Below, piece by piece: positions 16,690 to 26,959 of a DNA stretch of 64,000 nt. The notes beneath the pieces were generated by a model, which had not been told where the DNA came from, did not search any database, and saw only the letters and a list, made by a program, of their open reading frames with translations. Source of the DNA: a virus; the IMG/VR virus record IMGVR_UViG_3300017971_000243, positions 23,798 through 87,797 of that record; one strand, written 5' to 3'. Numbering within the stretch: the stretch's first letter is position 1; each line of letters begins with the position of its first letter. Both the position numbers and the translations under genes were made by a program.

Positions 16690-19301
16690 AAACCTTAACC
16701 TCTTTTAATCAAACAGCTTCGGACAGTCCACATACTGATTTAATAAGATTAGCCAAGATAGAATTAAGCGGTCTTACACTTTATTTTTGTGACCGTTCTT
16801 TTGGTAGTGCTGGGTCTGAAATGGAGTTCAACAGTCAGCTCTATGAACCCATGGTTCTTAGTTGGAGTGAAATAAGATCAGGAAAGGTGGGATTAGAAGG
16901 TAAACCCAGTGAACCAGGAGAAACTAGTTTTGTAATAGACAACACCATTCCTGTGGGAGGTGTGGATTACTTCACCAAACTCTTTAATTATTACAAACCT
17001 GCTTATTCCGTAGTAACCATATCTGAAATATTTGAAGGAGCCTCTGCTTCAGATGAAATCATACGTTTTAAGGGTAGCATTGAAGATATCGATATGGGAT
17101 GGGAAGAGGTAACCCTTCACTGTTCTGATCTTAGTATAGATATAGATAAAAAGATAGAATTTGAGGTGATGGATGAGGAGACATATCCTGAAGCTGATCC
17201 AGATGATTGGGGCAAAATGCTACCAATTGTTTATGGTCAGGCTAAACGAGTTCCTTTCCTAGCTGCTGATGCAGGATCTATGTCTACATTGGTAACTAAT
17301 ATTACCAATGTACAAAGTACTTTCGATGTTTCAGAAGGAAGTAAATTTCCTTCTGGTGGTGCAGAGATTCAAATAGACTTTGAGAGAATATTGTATGTTC
17401 AAAGAGTGGGCAATACACTTACTGGATGTATCAGGGGATATAATGGAACAGATGCAGTAGCTCATAATGTAGGTGCAACAGTGGCAGAGATTCAGACAGC
17501 CTATATTTACTTGATAGGGCATCCTGTTCATTCTATTGATGACGTATATGTTATAAATAGAAATTCAGATGAGAATGTTCTTCAGTCAGGAAACTATACG
17601 GTTTATACAGGGCAGAGCGGAGATGAGCATACCGATTATCCTGGAAAGGCTGTGATTCAATTTAACACTATTCCCTCTATTGAAGCCCAGGTTAATGTAG
17701 AGATAGAGGATACTATAGATGTAGATGATAATATTGCGGTTCAAGATGCACAGCATAAGCATAACGCAGGAGGGGTAGATTACGAAGTATATGAGTTTGA
17801 ACAAGCTAGGTATACTGTAGGAGATGGAGGTTGGTTTTCATGTAGTGATATCTATCACCAAGAAAATTGTACTCTTAAAAATATTGTAGATAATAATGTT
17901 ACTAGTTGGTGTGCTATGCAAGGTCAGGGCACTAATGTTGAATTATCTAAAGTTTTTGTTCAAGATGCACCTGGTGATATCGAACAATACCGTGTTTGTT
18001 GTGCTATTTATGCTGCTGATACAAATTGTGGTGTACATGTTGATTTTATTAATAGTACTATTGATTGGTCAAGGACAGGTGGGGACTTTGTAGTAAATGT
18101 GATAGAGAAAGGACCATGGAGGGAGTATAGTGGCACCTGGGAGAATTTCTTAAATGAGGAAGCTAATATAACAAGAACAGGCACTAGTGCTGGAGGTTAT
18201 GTTTTAGCGAGTCTTGTATGGGTGGAGTTAATAATTGGTGCGGAGGTGCCTCAATCTTATTCAGGTGTTACTAAGCAGAATACAGTCCTCAAAATAGGTA
18301 CTGTAGAATTAGTAGGTAATAGCGTAGCTGATACAGTAATCGGGGGTAGGGTTTCGGCTGACATACAAGGATATGAAGCGGACGATTCGGGCGATTATGG
18401 CACTGACGGAGAAGTGATAGAAAGGCCTGATTACATACTAAAGCACTTCCTGATAGAACGCTGTGGTTTAACCTCCAGTGAAATAGGAACTACATACACA
18501 CAAGCAGGCTCTGATTATGATTCTAATAATATCACCCTTGCTCCTGTACTTCTGGAAAAACCTAATATTAGGGAGTTCATTAGTCAAATAGCTTTTCAAT
18601 CCCGTAGTATAGAGTATTGGGAGGAAGGCAAGCATAATCTTAAATGGATACCTTACACTGACACTTCAGATAAAACCATCGAAGCAGCCCGTATAGACAT
18701 AGAATCTATATTGTTGAGCTATACACCAAGAGCTGAAATATTGAATAAGTTTGTAGGTGCCTACAATAAGGAATGGATAGGTGCCTTTGGTTCCAGTGCT
18801 TATTCTGAGGAGATAGAATCTCAAAGGAATGTAGTTCTAGCTCAGTCTGTTACAAGTCAAGCTGATTTTGGAGTATTGGAAGAAGATCCACTTCAGCTTG
18901 ATTTTATCAGAGATGAATCACTAGCTCAACGCATACTTAACTATTTTAGAGACGTTAGGTGTCAACCACGATTAGTAGTGGAGTACACAGGGGGACAGTA
19001 CCTTACTGATTTTGAAAAAGGAGATATTTTTGATTTTGTATTTGAAGCGGATGCGGATCTAGATAAAAGACTGCTCGGCTTGGTCACAAGTGAAGGAACT
19101 CAGTTTAGAATTATCGACATGGAGCACAGGGAAGGAGGGGTGATATGGATACAGGGTATATTAGTAGTTTCCTCTTCTACCTCTTCTGGTGCTTTTTATC
19201 CTTCCTCAGCATCTGATGACGGCTATACCCAAGGATCTACTTTTTACAATGACACAATCGCTATACCTATAGGCGATTATCAAGGAAGCCCTGTTTACTA
19301 A
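16686..19301 (+). CDS. Tail tip/baseplate hub protein
   Basis: 871 residues. The N-terminal 170 residues (LIRLAKIELSGLTLYFCDRS, EPGETSFVIDN, VTLHCSDLSIDIDKKIEFEV) resemble phage hub proteins of the gp27/gpJ superfamily. A middle beta domain with many Asn, Asp and Gly residues (about 360-540) looks like a carbohydrate-binding insert. The last third (EKPNIREFISQIAFQSRS, then YLTDFEKGDIFDFV) is hub-like again. It probably forms the central tail spike opening. The gene ends TAATG into the next. Confidence 0.6.
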   Translation: MKTLTSFNQTASDSPHTDLIRLAKIELSGLTLYFCDRSFGSAGSEMEFNSQLYEPMVLSWSEIRSGKVGLEGKPSEPGETSFVIDNTIPVGGVDYFTKLFNYYKPAYSVVTISEIFEGASASDEIIRFKGSIEDIDMGWEEVTLHCSDLSIDIDKKIEFEVMDEETYPEADPDDWGKMLPIVYGQAKRVPFLAADAGSMSTLVTNITNVQSTFDVSEGSKFPSGGAEIQIDFERILYVQRVGNTLTGCIRGYNGTDAVAHNVGATVAEIQTAYIYLIGHPVHSIDDVYVINRNSDENVLQSGNYTVYTGQSGDEHTDYPGKAVIQFNTIPSIEAQVNVEIEDTIDVDDNIAVQDAQHKHNAGGVDYEVYEFEQARYTVGDGGWFSCSDIYHQENCTLKNIVDNNVTSWCAMQGQGTNVELSKVFVQDAPGDIEQYRVCCAIYAADTNCGVHVDFINSTIDWSRTGGDFVVNVIEKGPWREYSGTWENFLNEEANITRTGTSAGGYVLASLVWVELIIGAEVPQSYSGVTKQNTVLKIGTVELVGNSVADTVIGGRVSADIQGYEADDSGDYGTDGEVIERPDYILKHFLIERCGLTSSEIGTTYTQAGSDYDSNNITLAPVLLEKPNIREFISQIAFQSRSIEYWEEGKHNLKWIPYTDTSDKTIEAARIDIESILLSYTPRAEILNKFVGAYNKEWIGAFGSSAYSEEIESQRNVVLAQSVTSQADFGVLEEDPLQLDFIRDESLAQRILNYFRDVRCQPRLVVEYTGGQYLTDFEKGDIFDFVFEADADLDKRLLGLVTSEGTQFRIIDMEHREGGVIWIQGILVVSSSTSSGAFYPSSASDDGYTQGSTFYNDTIAIPIGDYQGSPVY

Positions 19302-21178
19302 TGGCAAAAACTTTTATCAGATTTAATAATGTTGTTATTCCTGAGGAATCTGTTATAGCCAGAGCCTTTGTGGTTTTCACTTCTTATTCTTCTCTAGACT
19401 CTATAGATGCTAATGTTAAATGCTATTTTGCTAATCAAGATAATCCTTCCGCTCCTTCCTCTAAAAGTGATTTAGATAGTAGACCTTTGACCTCTTCTGT
19501 GGACTGGACAAACCTCCAAGAATGGGTAGATAATAGGGTGTACACTACTCCTGATCTCAGAGACATACTACAAACAGTGATGGATAGGGAGGGATGGGAG
19601 AGCGGTAATAGTGTTCTTTTTATAATGGAAGACGATAGTTCTGACACTGGATCCCGTCGTGAGTTTTCGGCTATTGAGTTCCTTAGTGGGGCTGAGAAAG
19701 CAGAACTTAGGTTGTCTTGGGAACCTCCACGTCAAATAGAGAGGGTGGATTTTATTCCTGCACCAGGGGCTTATAGTGAGGATGTGGATGTAGAGTTAGT
19801 AGCTTACCCTTCTGGATGTTCTATCTATTATACTTTAGATGGAAGTGATCCAGATGAAAATTCTTATCTTTATTCTTCTGCTCTTCCTTTGATCACTTCT
19901 GAGTATAATTATCATATAAGGGCTCGTGCTTACAAAGATCATTGGCTTCCAAGTGAAATATATGATGGTTATTATTTTACCACTACTATTGTTAAGGTTG
20001 AGGAGATATTTGATTCTGGTGAGAATCGTTTGAGGTATGTAGATATTGCTTTGGATTCTAATGATGTTCCTCATTTATTCTTTGGAAAGTTAAATCCTCT
20101 TGTAGGAGTACTTGGAAGTTATGAATTATATTATATCAATAGAATAGGAGGATCGTGGTCACCAATGGAATTGATCCGTCAGATTCCTTATGACGGTACT
20201 TATAGGCAGATTAATCGAGACATGGGTATAGTGATAGATAGTAATGACGACCCTATTGTTTACTGGTCTGAGAATAGAGAAAGTGGAATCTATAATGCTG
20301 ATTTTTGCAGGGCAAAGAAAAGTGGAGGATCTTGGTCATTAGAAACTCCAGTATCAGATCTAAGTTCTTATTTAGTATTGGATTTTGAATATTTTATAGA
20401 GGAAGATGATACAGAACATGTGATGTTTACTGACTATACAGGTGTATATCCTGTAAGATGGTTTTCGAGGAACCCTAACACTGGTAATTGGTCTTATGGT
20501 GGTCAATTTTCTAGTAATGTGGATTATGATTTTGTGATAGACAGTAATGGTTATATCCATTGTGTATATGGATCTAACAATCTTACCAGTATTTATTATA
20601 GGACTAATGCATCTGGTTCTTGGGTAACAGAGTCTTGGCTTCATCATCCAGAAAATGAAGATATAAAAATCTTTGGTACTTTCAATATAGGATTAGGTAT
20701 AGGAGATGAAGTTCATATAATGTGGGCTGGTAATGAGTATCATCAAGAAGCTGCCTGTGGTGGAATACATAGGTTTAATTCTAGAATCATAAGGTGGTAT
20801 AAGGATGAAGAAGGAACTTGGGTTCGAAGGATATATGAAGATGCTGGTAAGAAATGGGATGAGGCTGGGGATTGTAGAGATAATTGGTATACAGCATTAG
20901 ATATGGAAATGCTACCTATAAATGCAGAAAACAATGTGCCTAGTTTTGTAGGACGTTGGTGCAGTTATAGCACCTGTTACGTGACACTTTGGAGAGGGTA
21001 TGGAGCAAATATAAATATAGAAGGGGGATACGAAGAGGACGAATCTGCTGAGTGTAATGCTGTAGATAGTGATCTTAATAATCATTTAGCGTGGGTATGG
21101 GAAAACGAAGATGTAACTCCTAATACATATAAATTAAAATATGGAACCACTGCAATTGAGTGGAGAGAGTATTTGTAA
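19301..21178 (+). CDS. Tail fibre-like protein: CBM96-like, chitobiase-type and beta-propeller domains
   Basis: 625 residues. The N-terminal 145 residues (MAKTFIRFNNVVIPEESV, ending RLSW) are homologous to the next protein and resemble DNRLRE/CBM96-type carbohydrate-binding modules. Residues 150-225 match the chitobiase C-terminal/Fn3-like pattern (PGAYSEDVDVEL, YYTLDGSDPDENS). The rest has recurring D-S-N-D-x-P/I-H strands (LDSNDVPHLFFG, IDSNDDPIVYW, IDSNGYIHCVYG), as in a beta-propeller. Likely a receptor-binding or glycan-binding tail component. The stop overlaps the next start (TAATG). Confidence 0.6.
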   Translation: MAKTFIRFNNVVIPEESVIARAFVVFTSYSSLDSIDANVKCYFANQDNPSAPSSKSDLDSRPLTSSVDWTNLQEWVDNRVYTTPDLRDILQTVMDREGWESGNSVLFIMEDDSSDTGSRREFSAIEFLSGAEKAELRLSWEPPRQIERVDFIPAPGAYSEDVDVELVAYPSGCSIYYTLDGSDPDENSYLYSSALPLITSEYNYHIRARAYKDHWLPSEIYDGYYFTTTIVKVEEIFDSGENRLRYVDIALDSNDVPHLFFGKLNPLVGVLGSYELYYINRIGGSWSPMELIRQIPYDGTYRQINRDMGIVIDSNDDPIVYWSENRESGIYNADFCRAKKSGGSWSLETPVSDLSSYLVLDFEYFIEEDDTEHVMFTDYTGVYPVRWFSRNPNTGNWSYGGQFSSNVDYDFVIDSNGYIHCVYGSNNLTSIYYRTNASGSWVTESWLHHPENEDIKIFGTFNIGLGIGDEVHIMWAGNEYHQEAACGGIHRFNSRIIRWYKDEEGTWVRRIYEDAGKKWDEAGDCRDNWYTALDMEMLPINAENNVPSFVGRWCSYSTCYVTLWRGYGANINIEGGYEEDESAECNAVDSDLNNHLAWVWENEDVTPNTYKLKYGTTAIEWREYL

Positions 21179-24100
21179 TGGCGAAAGCATTTATTAGATT
21201 TACAGGTGTGAATATTCCTCAGGGAAGCAGTATCAATTTGGCTTTCGCTCGATTTATAGCATATGGAGCTACCAATGCTTCAAATGCCAATGTTACCTAT
21301 TATTTTGTAAATGCTGATAATCCTAGTGCACCAGCTAATAAGACAGAGTTAGATGCCTTCAGTTTAACTTCTGGTATAAACCAAAGCGATCTACTTGCTT
21401 GGGGCGACGGTACAGGCTATAGCACTCCTAACCTAGCTTCTATACTTCAAACAGTGATAGACAGGAGTGGTTGGGCGAGCGGCAATGCTATTATATTGGT
21501 GATAGACGACAATAGTTCTGACACCGGATCCCATCGTATGTTTAGCAGTTATGACTATAATAGTGGTTCGGAGAAGCCTACCTTCTATGTAGATTGGCGT
21601 AGTCAGTGGCTACAGTATTTTAATTATACTCGTTGGGAACCTGATCATATAGATCCTGAAACTGACATCGAAGTTGAATGGGATTCTGTTAATGGTGATT
21701 GGGATTTCAATGTAAATGCAGATTCAAATGGTGGTCGTCTAAGAGCTATTGGTACTTGGATGATTAACTTCAGACCTGAAAAGATTAAAATCATCCATGA
21801 TCATGGAGGCAGTCCAAATCTTGAAATAATGACCACTAATGGTCAATGCTGGCAAGGTAATTATGCTTCAGGTACTGTGATTTACCCTAATTGGGTGAAT
21901 AGAGGAGATATAGATTACTTTACCTTTACCTTAAGTGCTGGAGACGACACACCATTCAATGTAACTGATATACTGCTTTGGGATACAAGAACCACCGCAA
22001 GTCAAACAACAACCTCTACCACTACATCTACTTATAGCACAACCAGCACATTATCCACCACAAGTAGTTTCACCACTACTACTGGATCTACTACTTTCTC
22101 TAGTACCACTTCAACAACCAGTAGTAGTACCAGCACTACAATGAGCACGAGTAGTACAGAGACCACCTATACTACTAGCACTACAGGAACTACTGGGAGC
22201 ACCACTTCTAGTACTCATTCGAGCACTACTTCCTTTACCAGTACAAGTACCAGCACCTTCAGCACAACCAGTACATCTACATCAAGCACCAGCACTTCTA
22301 CCTATAGTACAACCAGCACTTATTCTACCACCAGTACCAGCACCAGTACATTCACTACGACTAGTACATACTCTACCACCAGTACCAGCACATCAACCTA
22401 CTCGACCACAAGTACTTTTATAACAACCACATCTTCTTCTACTTCTAGCACCAGCACCAGCACCAGCACCAGCACATACTCCACTACTACATCTTCAGCT
22501 ACTACCACCACTCAAACTGTACCTTGTGATAATTGGAGTAGTGATCATACATCAGGAGGAACTGCTTCGGCTTTTTCAACGCAGGCTGGTAGTGACCCAG
22601 ATAATGCTTTTGACGATAATGATAGTACTTATTGGCAGGCTACAGTAGATCTGTTTCCAAATTGGATACAGATTGAAATGACATCAGCTTGGATTGTGCA
22701 TAGGGTTAGATTACTTTTTAACAACGCTTCTTATAGGCCTACAGGATTGTCAATCTTATCTTCGGCTACAGGTAATTTTGCAGGGGAGGAAACTACTCAT
22801 TATTCTGGAGAGAATCCTAAGGGAGGATGGAATACTTATGATATATTAGATAATACATTACATCATAAGTATTGGCGTTTTAGATTTACTGATGCTTTTG
22901 ATAGTACTAATGTTTATTTGCATGAGGTAGAATTATTAACTTGTGGTACTCTTACAACCACTACAACTACCTATACAACTACATCTACCAGTACATATAG
23001 CACAACCAGTACCAGCACCTCGACCTTTAGCACAACTAGTACATACTCAACTACCAGTACCAGCACCAGCACCTATTCAACCACAAGCACAAGTACCAGC
23101 ACCTTCAGCACAACCAGCACCAGCACCAGCACCAGTACATACTCTACAACCAGCACAAGCACCAGCACCTTCAGCACAACTAGTACCAGCACCAGTACAT
23201 ACTCTACTACAAGTACCAGTACAAGTACCAGCACCTATTCAACCACAAGCACAAGTACCAGCACCAGTACCAGCACCAGTACATATTCAACCACCAGTAC
23301 CAGTACATCTACTAGCACAAGTACCAGCACATATTCAAGCACCAGCACAAGCACCAGCACATACTCAACCACTAGCACAAGCACCAGCACATACTCGACC
23401 ACTAGTACCTATTCAACAACTAGTACAAGCACTAGTACCTATTCAACAACCAGCACAAGCACGAGCACAAGCACCAGTACTAGCACTTACTCTACCACAA
23501 GCACTTACTCTACCACAAGTACCAGTTCTAGTACAGCATCTACAACCAGCACCTTAAGTACCACATCGTCTACAGCATCTACAACCAGCACCTCATCTAC
23601 CACAAGTACCAGTTCTAGTACAGCATCTACAACCAGCACCTTCAGCACTACCACTACAACCGAGCCCCCTCCTGTTCCTGACTTTGAAGATGATTGTTCC
23701 GGTACTTTTACTGATAAATGGATCGATAACTCTAATAGTAATAATCATGCTCAATATACAAGTGGACAATTAGAATTAGATCTTAATACAGCAGGTGGAA
23801 ATTATGGATGTAATGCACTTTTGAAAGATGCTTTGGATGCTTCGGGACAATGGTCTTTCAAATTTTGGTTTAAACCTACAAACAATCCATACGATGATGG
23901 TCTAATTAATTATATACAAGGTTTTGAAATAGTCGAGGCGAGTCCAACTTACTATACTGGTTCTTGGGATTATAACAGATGTGAACTTGATATGGGTTCT
24001 GCTGGAGATAAAATAAGATTGGCAATGAGGTCAGATACTAGTGGATTAATAACTGTTACAGAAGTTAGTGGTGGTAGTGGAAACACTCTTATTAATGAAT

Positions 24101-24330
24101 CATTTACATACGATGAAACAAATGGACATAATGTGGAAATTGTCCTTAATTTTGATGAAGAATGGATTGAGTTATATGTAGACGATACCCAGTATGGATC
24201 ACAGCAGTCGGTATCTAGTACGATTCTTTCAGCAATTGGAAGCTCTTTTAAGGTTAATTTACATTATCATAACTATTTAAAATCAGGATATAATTGTTGG
24301 TTCGACAATTTTGAGTTTACACAGAGTTAA
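21178..24330 (+). CDS. Mucin-like fibre protein with CBM96-like, discoidin and LamG-like domains
   Basis: 1050 residues. Order: CBM96-like domain (1-145, paralogous to the previous protein); second beta domain (146-270); Ser/Thr-rich stretch I (about 275-446); discoidin/F5-8C-like domain (about 447-590, with DPDNAFDDNDSTYW and KYWRFRFTDAF); Ser/Thr-rich stretch II (about 592-829); C-terminal LamG/jelly-roll-like domain (830-1050, WSFKFWFKP). The stretches contain almost only S and T plus periodic Y or F. Likely a virion surface fibre and prime acceptor for the glycosylation operon that starts 62 bases downstream. Confidence 0.75.
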   Translation: MAKAFIRFTGVNIPQGSSINLAFARFIAYGATNASNANVTYYFVNADNPSAPANKTELDAFSLTSGINQSDLLAWGDGTGYSTPNLASILQTVIDRSGWASGNAIILVIDDNSSDTGSHRMFSSYDYNSGSEKPTFYVDWRSQWLQYFNYTRWEPDHIDPETDIEVEWDSVNGDWDFNVNADSNGGRLRAIGTWMINFRPEKIKIIHDHGGSPNLEIMTTNGQCWQGNYASGTVIYPNWVNRGDIDYFTFTLSAGDDTPFNVTDILLWDTRTTASQTTTSTTTSTYSTTSTLSTTSSFTTTTGSTTFSSTTSTTSSSTSTTMSTSSTETTYTTSTTGTTGSTTSSTHSSTTSFTSTSTSTFSTTSTSTSSTSTSTYSTTSTYSTTSTSTSTFTTTSTYSTTSTSTSTYSTTSTFITTTSSSTSSTSTSTSTSTYSTTTSSATTTTQTVPCDNWSSDHTSGGTASAFSTQAGSDPDNAFDDNDSTYWQATVDLFPNWIQIEMTSAWIVHRVRLLFNNASYRPTGLSILSSATGNFAGEETTHYSGENPKGGWNTYDILDNTLHHKYWRFRFTDAFDSTNVYLHEVELLTCGTLTTTTTTYTTTSTSTYSTTSTSTSTFSTTSTYSTTSTSTSTYSTTSTSTSTFSTTSTSTSTSTYSTTSTSTSTFSTTSTSTSTYSTTSTSTSTSTYSTTSTSTSTSTSTSTYSTTSTSTSTSTSTSTYSSTSTSTSTYSTTSTSTSTYSTTSTYSTTSTSTSTYSTTSTSTSTSTSTSTYSTTSTYSTTSTSSSTASTTSTLSTTSSTASTTSTSSTTSTSSSTASTTSTFSTTTTTEPPPVPDFEDDCSGTFTDKWIDNSNSNNHAQYTSGQLELDLNTAGGNYGCNALLKDALDASGQWSFKFWFKPTNNPYDDGLINYIQGFEIVEASPTYYTGSWDYNRCELDMGSAGDKIRLAMRSDTSGLITVTEVSGGSGNTLINESFTYDETNGHNVEIVLNFDEEWIELYVDDTQYGSQQSVSSTILSAIGSSFKVNLHYHNYLKSGYNCWFDNFEFTQS
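22003..22515 (+). repeat. Ser/Thr-rich mucin-like coding repeat I (gene 21178-24330)
   Basis: About 170 codons of S and T with Y, F, L, G, M, E and H rarely interspersed, e.g. TSTYSTTSTLSTTSSF. More degenerate than stretch II. Synonymous codons are mixed, so selection acts on the protein. Confidence 0.85.
22955..23668 (+). repeat. Ser/Thr-rich mucin-like coding repeat II (gene 21178-24330)
   Basis: About 238 codons built from units such as TSTSTYSTTS, with Tyr or Phe about every 6 to 14 residues. It is the same unit as in the 37633-42588 gene, allowing recombination between the two loci. Confidence 0.85.
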
Positions 24331-24334
24331 CGGA

Positions 24335-24353
24335 TATATGCTATAATCATATA
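24335..24353 (+). promoter_or_regulatory. Extended -10 promoter of the glycosylation operon, inside a palindrome
   Basis: TGCTATAAT at 24339-24347 is a consensus extended -10 box. It is flanked by TATATG and CATATA, which form a 6-bp inverted repeat around it. No good -35 at 17 bases; TTTACA lies 20 bases upstream. The same TGCTATAAT occurs on the minus strand at 48272-48280. Confidence 0.55.
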
Positions 24354-24391
24354 GCGTCAATCATTAACCAAATGAAGAAAGGAGTAGGAAG

Positions 24392-25654
24392 ATGAAAATT
24401 GCAATCATGACAACATTTCAAGAGTTTCAACCAGGTTACAGTCTTACGGGTATTGTTAAGGATCAGGTAGAGATGCTCGCTCGTTATGACCATGAAGTTC
24501 ACCTTTTTGTAAATGAAAGGTATCATGGAGAGGACTTTCCAGGTAACGTACAATTAAGGAAGGAAATACCTTTTACTCACCTCAAAGATTATCATTCTGT
24601 GAGGGACCTGTCAGACGAGCATAAGATTATCAAAATTGAGACAGCCAAAAGGTTCGTCAAGATACTCGGTGAAGAGGAATTTGATGTAGTTTATACTCAT
24701 GACTTTGTTTTCATTGGTTGGAATATGCCTTATGGTGAAGCTATAAAGGAAGCTACTTCCAATCTACCAAAGGTAGTGTGGATGCACTGGATACACAGTA
24801 TCCCTTCAGGTGGTCCACGAGATTGGTGGAATATAGGGGAATACGGTCCAAATCATAAACTCATCTATCCAAACGAAACTGACCGTATTAGGGTAGCAGA
24901 GCACTATAAGGGGCAGATTCATGATGTTCGTTGTATACCTCACATTAAAGATATCCGTACATGGTTTGAATTTAGTGACGACACCAAGAGGCTGATTGAT
25001 AAATATCCAGGCATACTGAGTGCAGAATTCGTTCAATTACTACCTGCTTCAGTAGATCGACTGGCAGCCAAAAGGTTGCGTTATGTAATGAGTATCTTTG
25101 CTGAGCTTAAAGCTCATGGAAGAGAAGTGTTCCTTCTCGTAGCTAATCAGTGGGCTACTGGTAAACAACAGAAAGAAGATACTGATAAATATAGACAACA
25201 TGCGATAATGAAAGGATTGATTGATCAAGTAGACTTCGCCTTTACCAGCGACTTCGAGAGCCCCAAGTTTGATGTAGGCATTCCCCAGTATATGATCCGT
25301 GAGCTGTTTCTCTGTAGCAACCTGTTTATCTTCCCCACTAGGGAAGAGTCTTTTGGTCTTGTAGTACCAGAGGCGGCTTTGTCTGGAACCTATATGGTGC
25401 TAAATAAGTCTTTGCATCAGCAAATAGAGATTACTAAGGCCAATTGCCTCTATTTTGACTTTGGTAGCTTTAGTCATGATTTAAAGATTGAAGATCCAGA
25501 TAAATTCTTTCGTGATGTAGCTTTTATCATCATAGGCAGATTTAAAGAGAATGAGGCATTGAAAATCAAGACACACTGCCGCAGAACCTATAATTATGAT
25601 AATCTTTACCGTAAGTACTACGCACCCACAATGCAGGAGTTAAAATATAGATGA
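24392..25654 (+). CDS. GT-B glycosyltransferase (GT4-like)
   Basis: 420 residues, first gene of the operon, behind AAAGGAG. It has a Rossmann-type N-terminus (MKIAIMTTFQEFQPGYS), a mid-domain VVWMHWIHSI, and near residue 325 the GT4 signature EESFGLVVPEAALSG with the two spaced Glu that bind the nucleotide-sugar. Predicted to transfer a sugar from a nucleotide donor with retention. The acceptor is unknown; context suggests phage surface proteins. Cytoplasmic, with no signal peptide. Confidence 0.75.
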   Translation: MKIAIMTTFQEFQPGYSLTGIVKDQVEMLARYDHEVHLFVNERYHGEDFPGNVQLRKEIPFTHLKDYHSVRDLSDEHKIIKIETAKRFVKILGEEEFDVVYTHDFVFIGWNMPYGEAIKEATSNLPKVVWMHWIHSIPSGGPRDWWNIGEYGPNHKLIYPNETDRIRVAEHYKGQIHDVRCIPHIKDIRTWFEFSDDTKRLIDKYPGILSAEFVQLLPASVDRLAAKRLRYVMSIFAELKAHGREVFLLVANQWATGKQQKEDTDKYRQHAIMKGLIDQVDFAFTSDFESPKFDVGIPQYMIRELFLCSNLFIFPTREESFGLVVPEAALSGTYMVLNKSLHQQIEITKANCLYFDFGSFSHDLKIEDPDKFFRDVAFIIIGRFKENEALKIKTHCRRTYNYDNLYRKYYAPTMQELKYR

Positions 25655-26235
25655 GAAATTGGTACGAGAGTAAAAGAGTTAAAGGACTAAAGGCTCTTAT
25701 CAGTCATGAACTCGACAGCTTCCCTATAATACAGAAGGTGGTAAGGGATAGTAAGTTTAAGGTAATAGTGGAGTTGGGTACTTTTTATTATGGACTTACC
25801 TTGTTATTGCATGAGGCTGATCCTAAGGCTACTCTTTTTACCTTTGACAATATGGATGCTAGGACGAGTTTAGTACGTGCTAAAGGTAAAGTCACTAAGG
25901 AGGATTTGGAGTTCCTTATAAACCATGGTTTTGGTAAGAGGGTATCCTTTATAAGGTCAGATGTTATAGACAGGAAGAATATCATGCTGTCAGCCTTACT
26001 TGAAAGACCTGAAAAGAAACTCCTTTATTGTGATAATGGTAACAAGGACAGAGAAATCTGTTATTATGGTAAGCTGTTAAATAAAGGAGATGTGATGGGT
26101 GTTCATGATTGGGGATATGAAGTTCATCCTGAGAATCCTTGCGTTAAAGAGGTGCTTGATATGTTCAGAGGACATCCAGCTAATACTCATCTTAAACTTA
26201 AAAGCTGTACCACTCGCTTTTTCATAAAGGAATAG
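25651..26235 (+). CDS. SAM-dependent methyltransferase-like (cephalosporin-hydroxylase/MTase24-like fold)
   Basis: 194 residues. VIVELGTFYYGLTLLLHE (about residue 33) resembles motif I of class I methyltransferases. LFTFDNMD may be the acidic end of strand 2, and LLYCDNGNKDREICYYGKLL resembles the region before strand 5 in sugar O-methyltransferases of the CmcI-like group. It overlaps the first glycosyltransferase by four bases. It may cap a sugar hydroxyl; specificity cannot be read from sequence. Confidence 0.6.
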   Translation: MRNWYESKRVKGLKALISHELDSFPIIQKVVRDSKFKVIVELGTFYYGLTLLLHEADPKATLFTFDNMDARTSLVRAKGKVTKEDLEFLINHGFGKRVSFIRSDVIDRKNIMLSALLERPEKKLLYCDNGNKDREICYYGKLLNKGDVMGVHDWGYEVHPENPCVKEVLDMFRGHPANTHLKLKSCTTRFFIKE

Positions 26236-26236
26236 T

Positions 26237-26959
26237 ATGAGAGTGCCCTTGGGAATTATAACGTACCAACGTCCTGACTACTTAGGCAGAACACTCACTT
26301 CCTTCTTTAATGTTAATTATGATTGCTTAGAAGAATTTAGACCAGTAGTGGTGCTTGTGCAGGGCATGGATGACGCTACGATGAGAGTTCTAGATAGGTT
26401 TAAAGAGAGAATAGATAGGATTATTTCCCTTAAAAGTAATCATGGTTGTGCTTGGGGTTATTCCCTTTTAAATCAAGAGCTTTTAGAAGAAGGTACGGAT
26501 CTTGTAATGCACTTACAAGATGATTGGTTAAGTACGGAGCCTATTACTCACTACCTTTATGAGGATGACTTCTCTGGATATAAAAATAACAAAGGTATCT
26601 TTCAACTGTTTGAAGAAAGGGAGGATGTTGGGTATGCACGGCTTAGGTCGGCTACGTGGAGCAAGGTGAGTATTGTAAATAGAATCTCTAAAAAGACTAT
26701 CAAATGGAAGAAATGGGATACCAAGTTCAATAAGTACTGTCGTATTGTTATTGGTAATGCTCATTTTACCTTTAATCCTACTATCATTAGAACCTCCGTT
26801 TTAAAGCGTATGCTACCTGTAACTGAAGAGCACGATGCGATGGAGAAATATCATAAATTAGGTTTACTTGCTGGTCAGGTGAGAGGAAACTGTTTTATGC
26901 ACATAGGAGAAGAGAGGGCTACAACAGAAATTAGGGGAAAGGATAGGTGGGTAAGATGA
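26237..26959 (+). CDS. GT-A glycosyltransferase
   Basis: 240 residues. The N-terminal LGIITYQRPDYLGRTLTSFF is a GT2-type nucleotide-sugar-binding start, and VMHLQDDWL (about residue 92) carries the acidic DxD-like metal motif. It resembles the protein at 30017-30745, which has LQLEDDW at the same place, so the two are probably paralogous. One base separates it from the preceding stop. Confidence 0.65.
   Translation: MRVPLGIITYQRPDYLGRTLTSFFNVNYDCLEEFRPVVVLVQGMDDATMRVLDRFKERIDRIISLKSNHGCAWGYSLLNQELLEEGTDLVMHLQDDWLSTEPITHYLYEDDFSGYKNNKGIFQLFEEREDVGYARLRSATWSKVSIVNRISKKTIKWKKWDTKFNKYCRIVIGNAHFTFNPTIIRTSVLKRMLPVTEEHDAMEKYHKLGLLAGQVRGNCFMHIGEERATTEIRGKDRWVR

Noticed and set aside
22943-23557. Plus-strand Pro/Ala/Gln-rich open frame in the first mucin-like gene
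   Set aside because: An alternate frame of the Ser/Thr repeat with no ribosome site; composition follows directly from the repeat.
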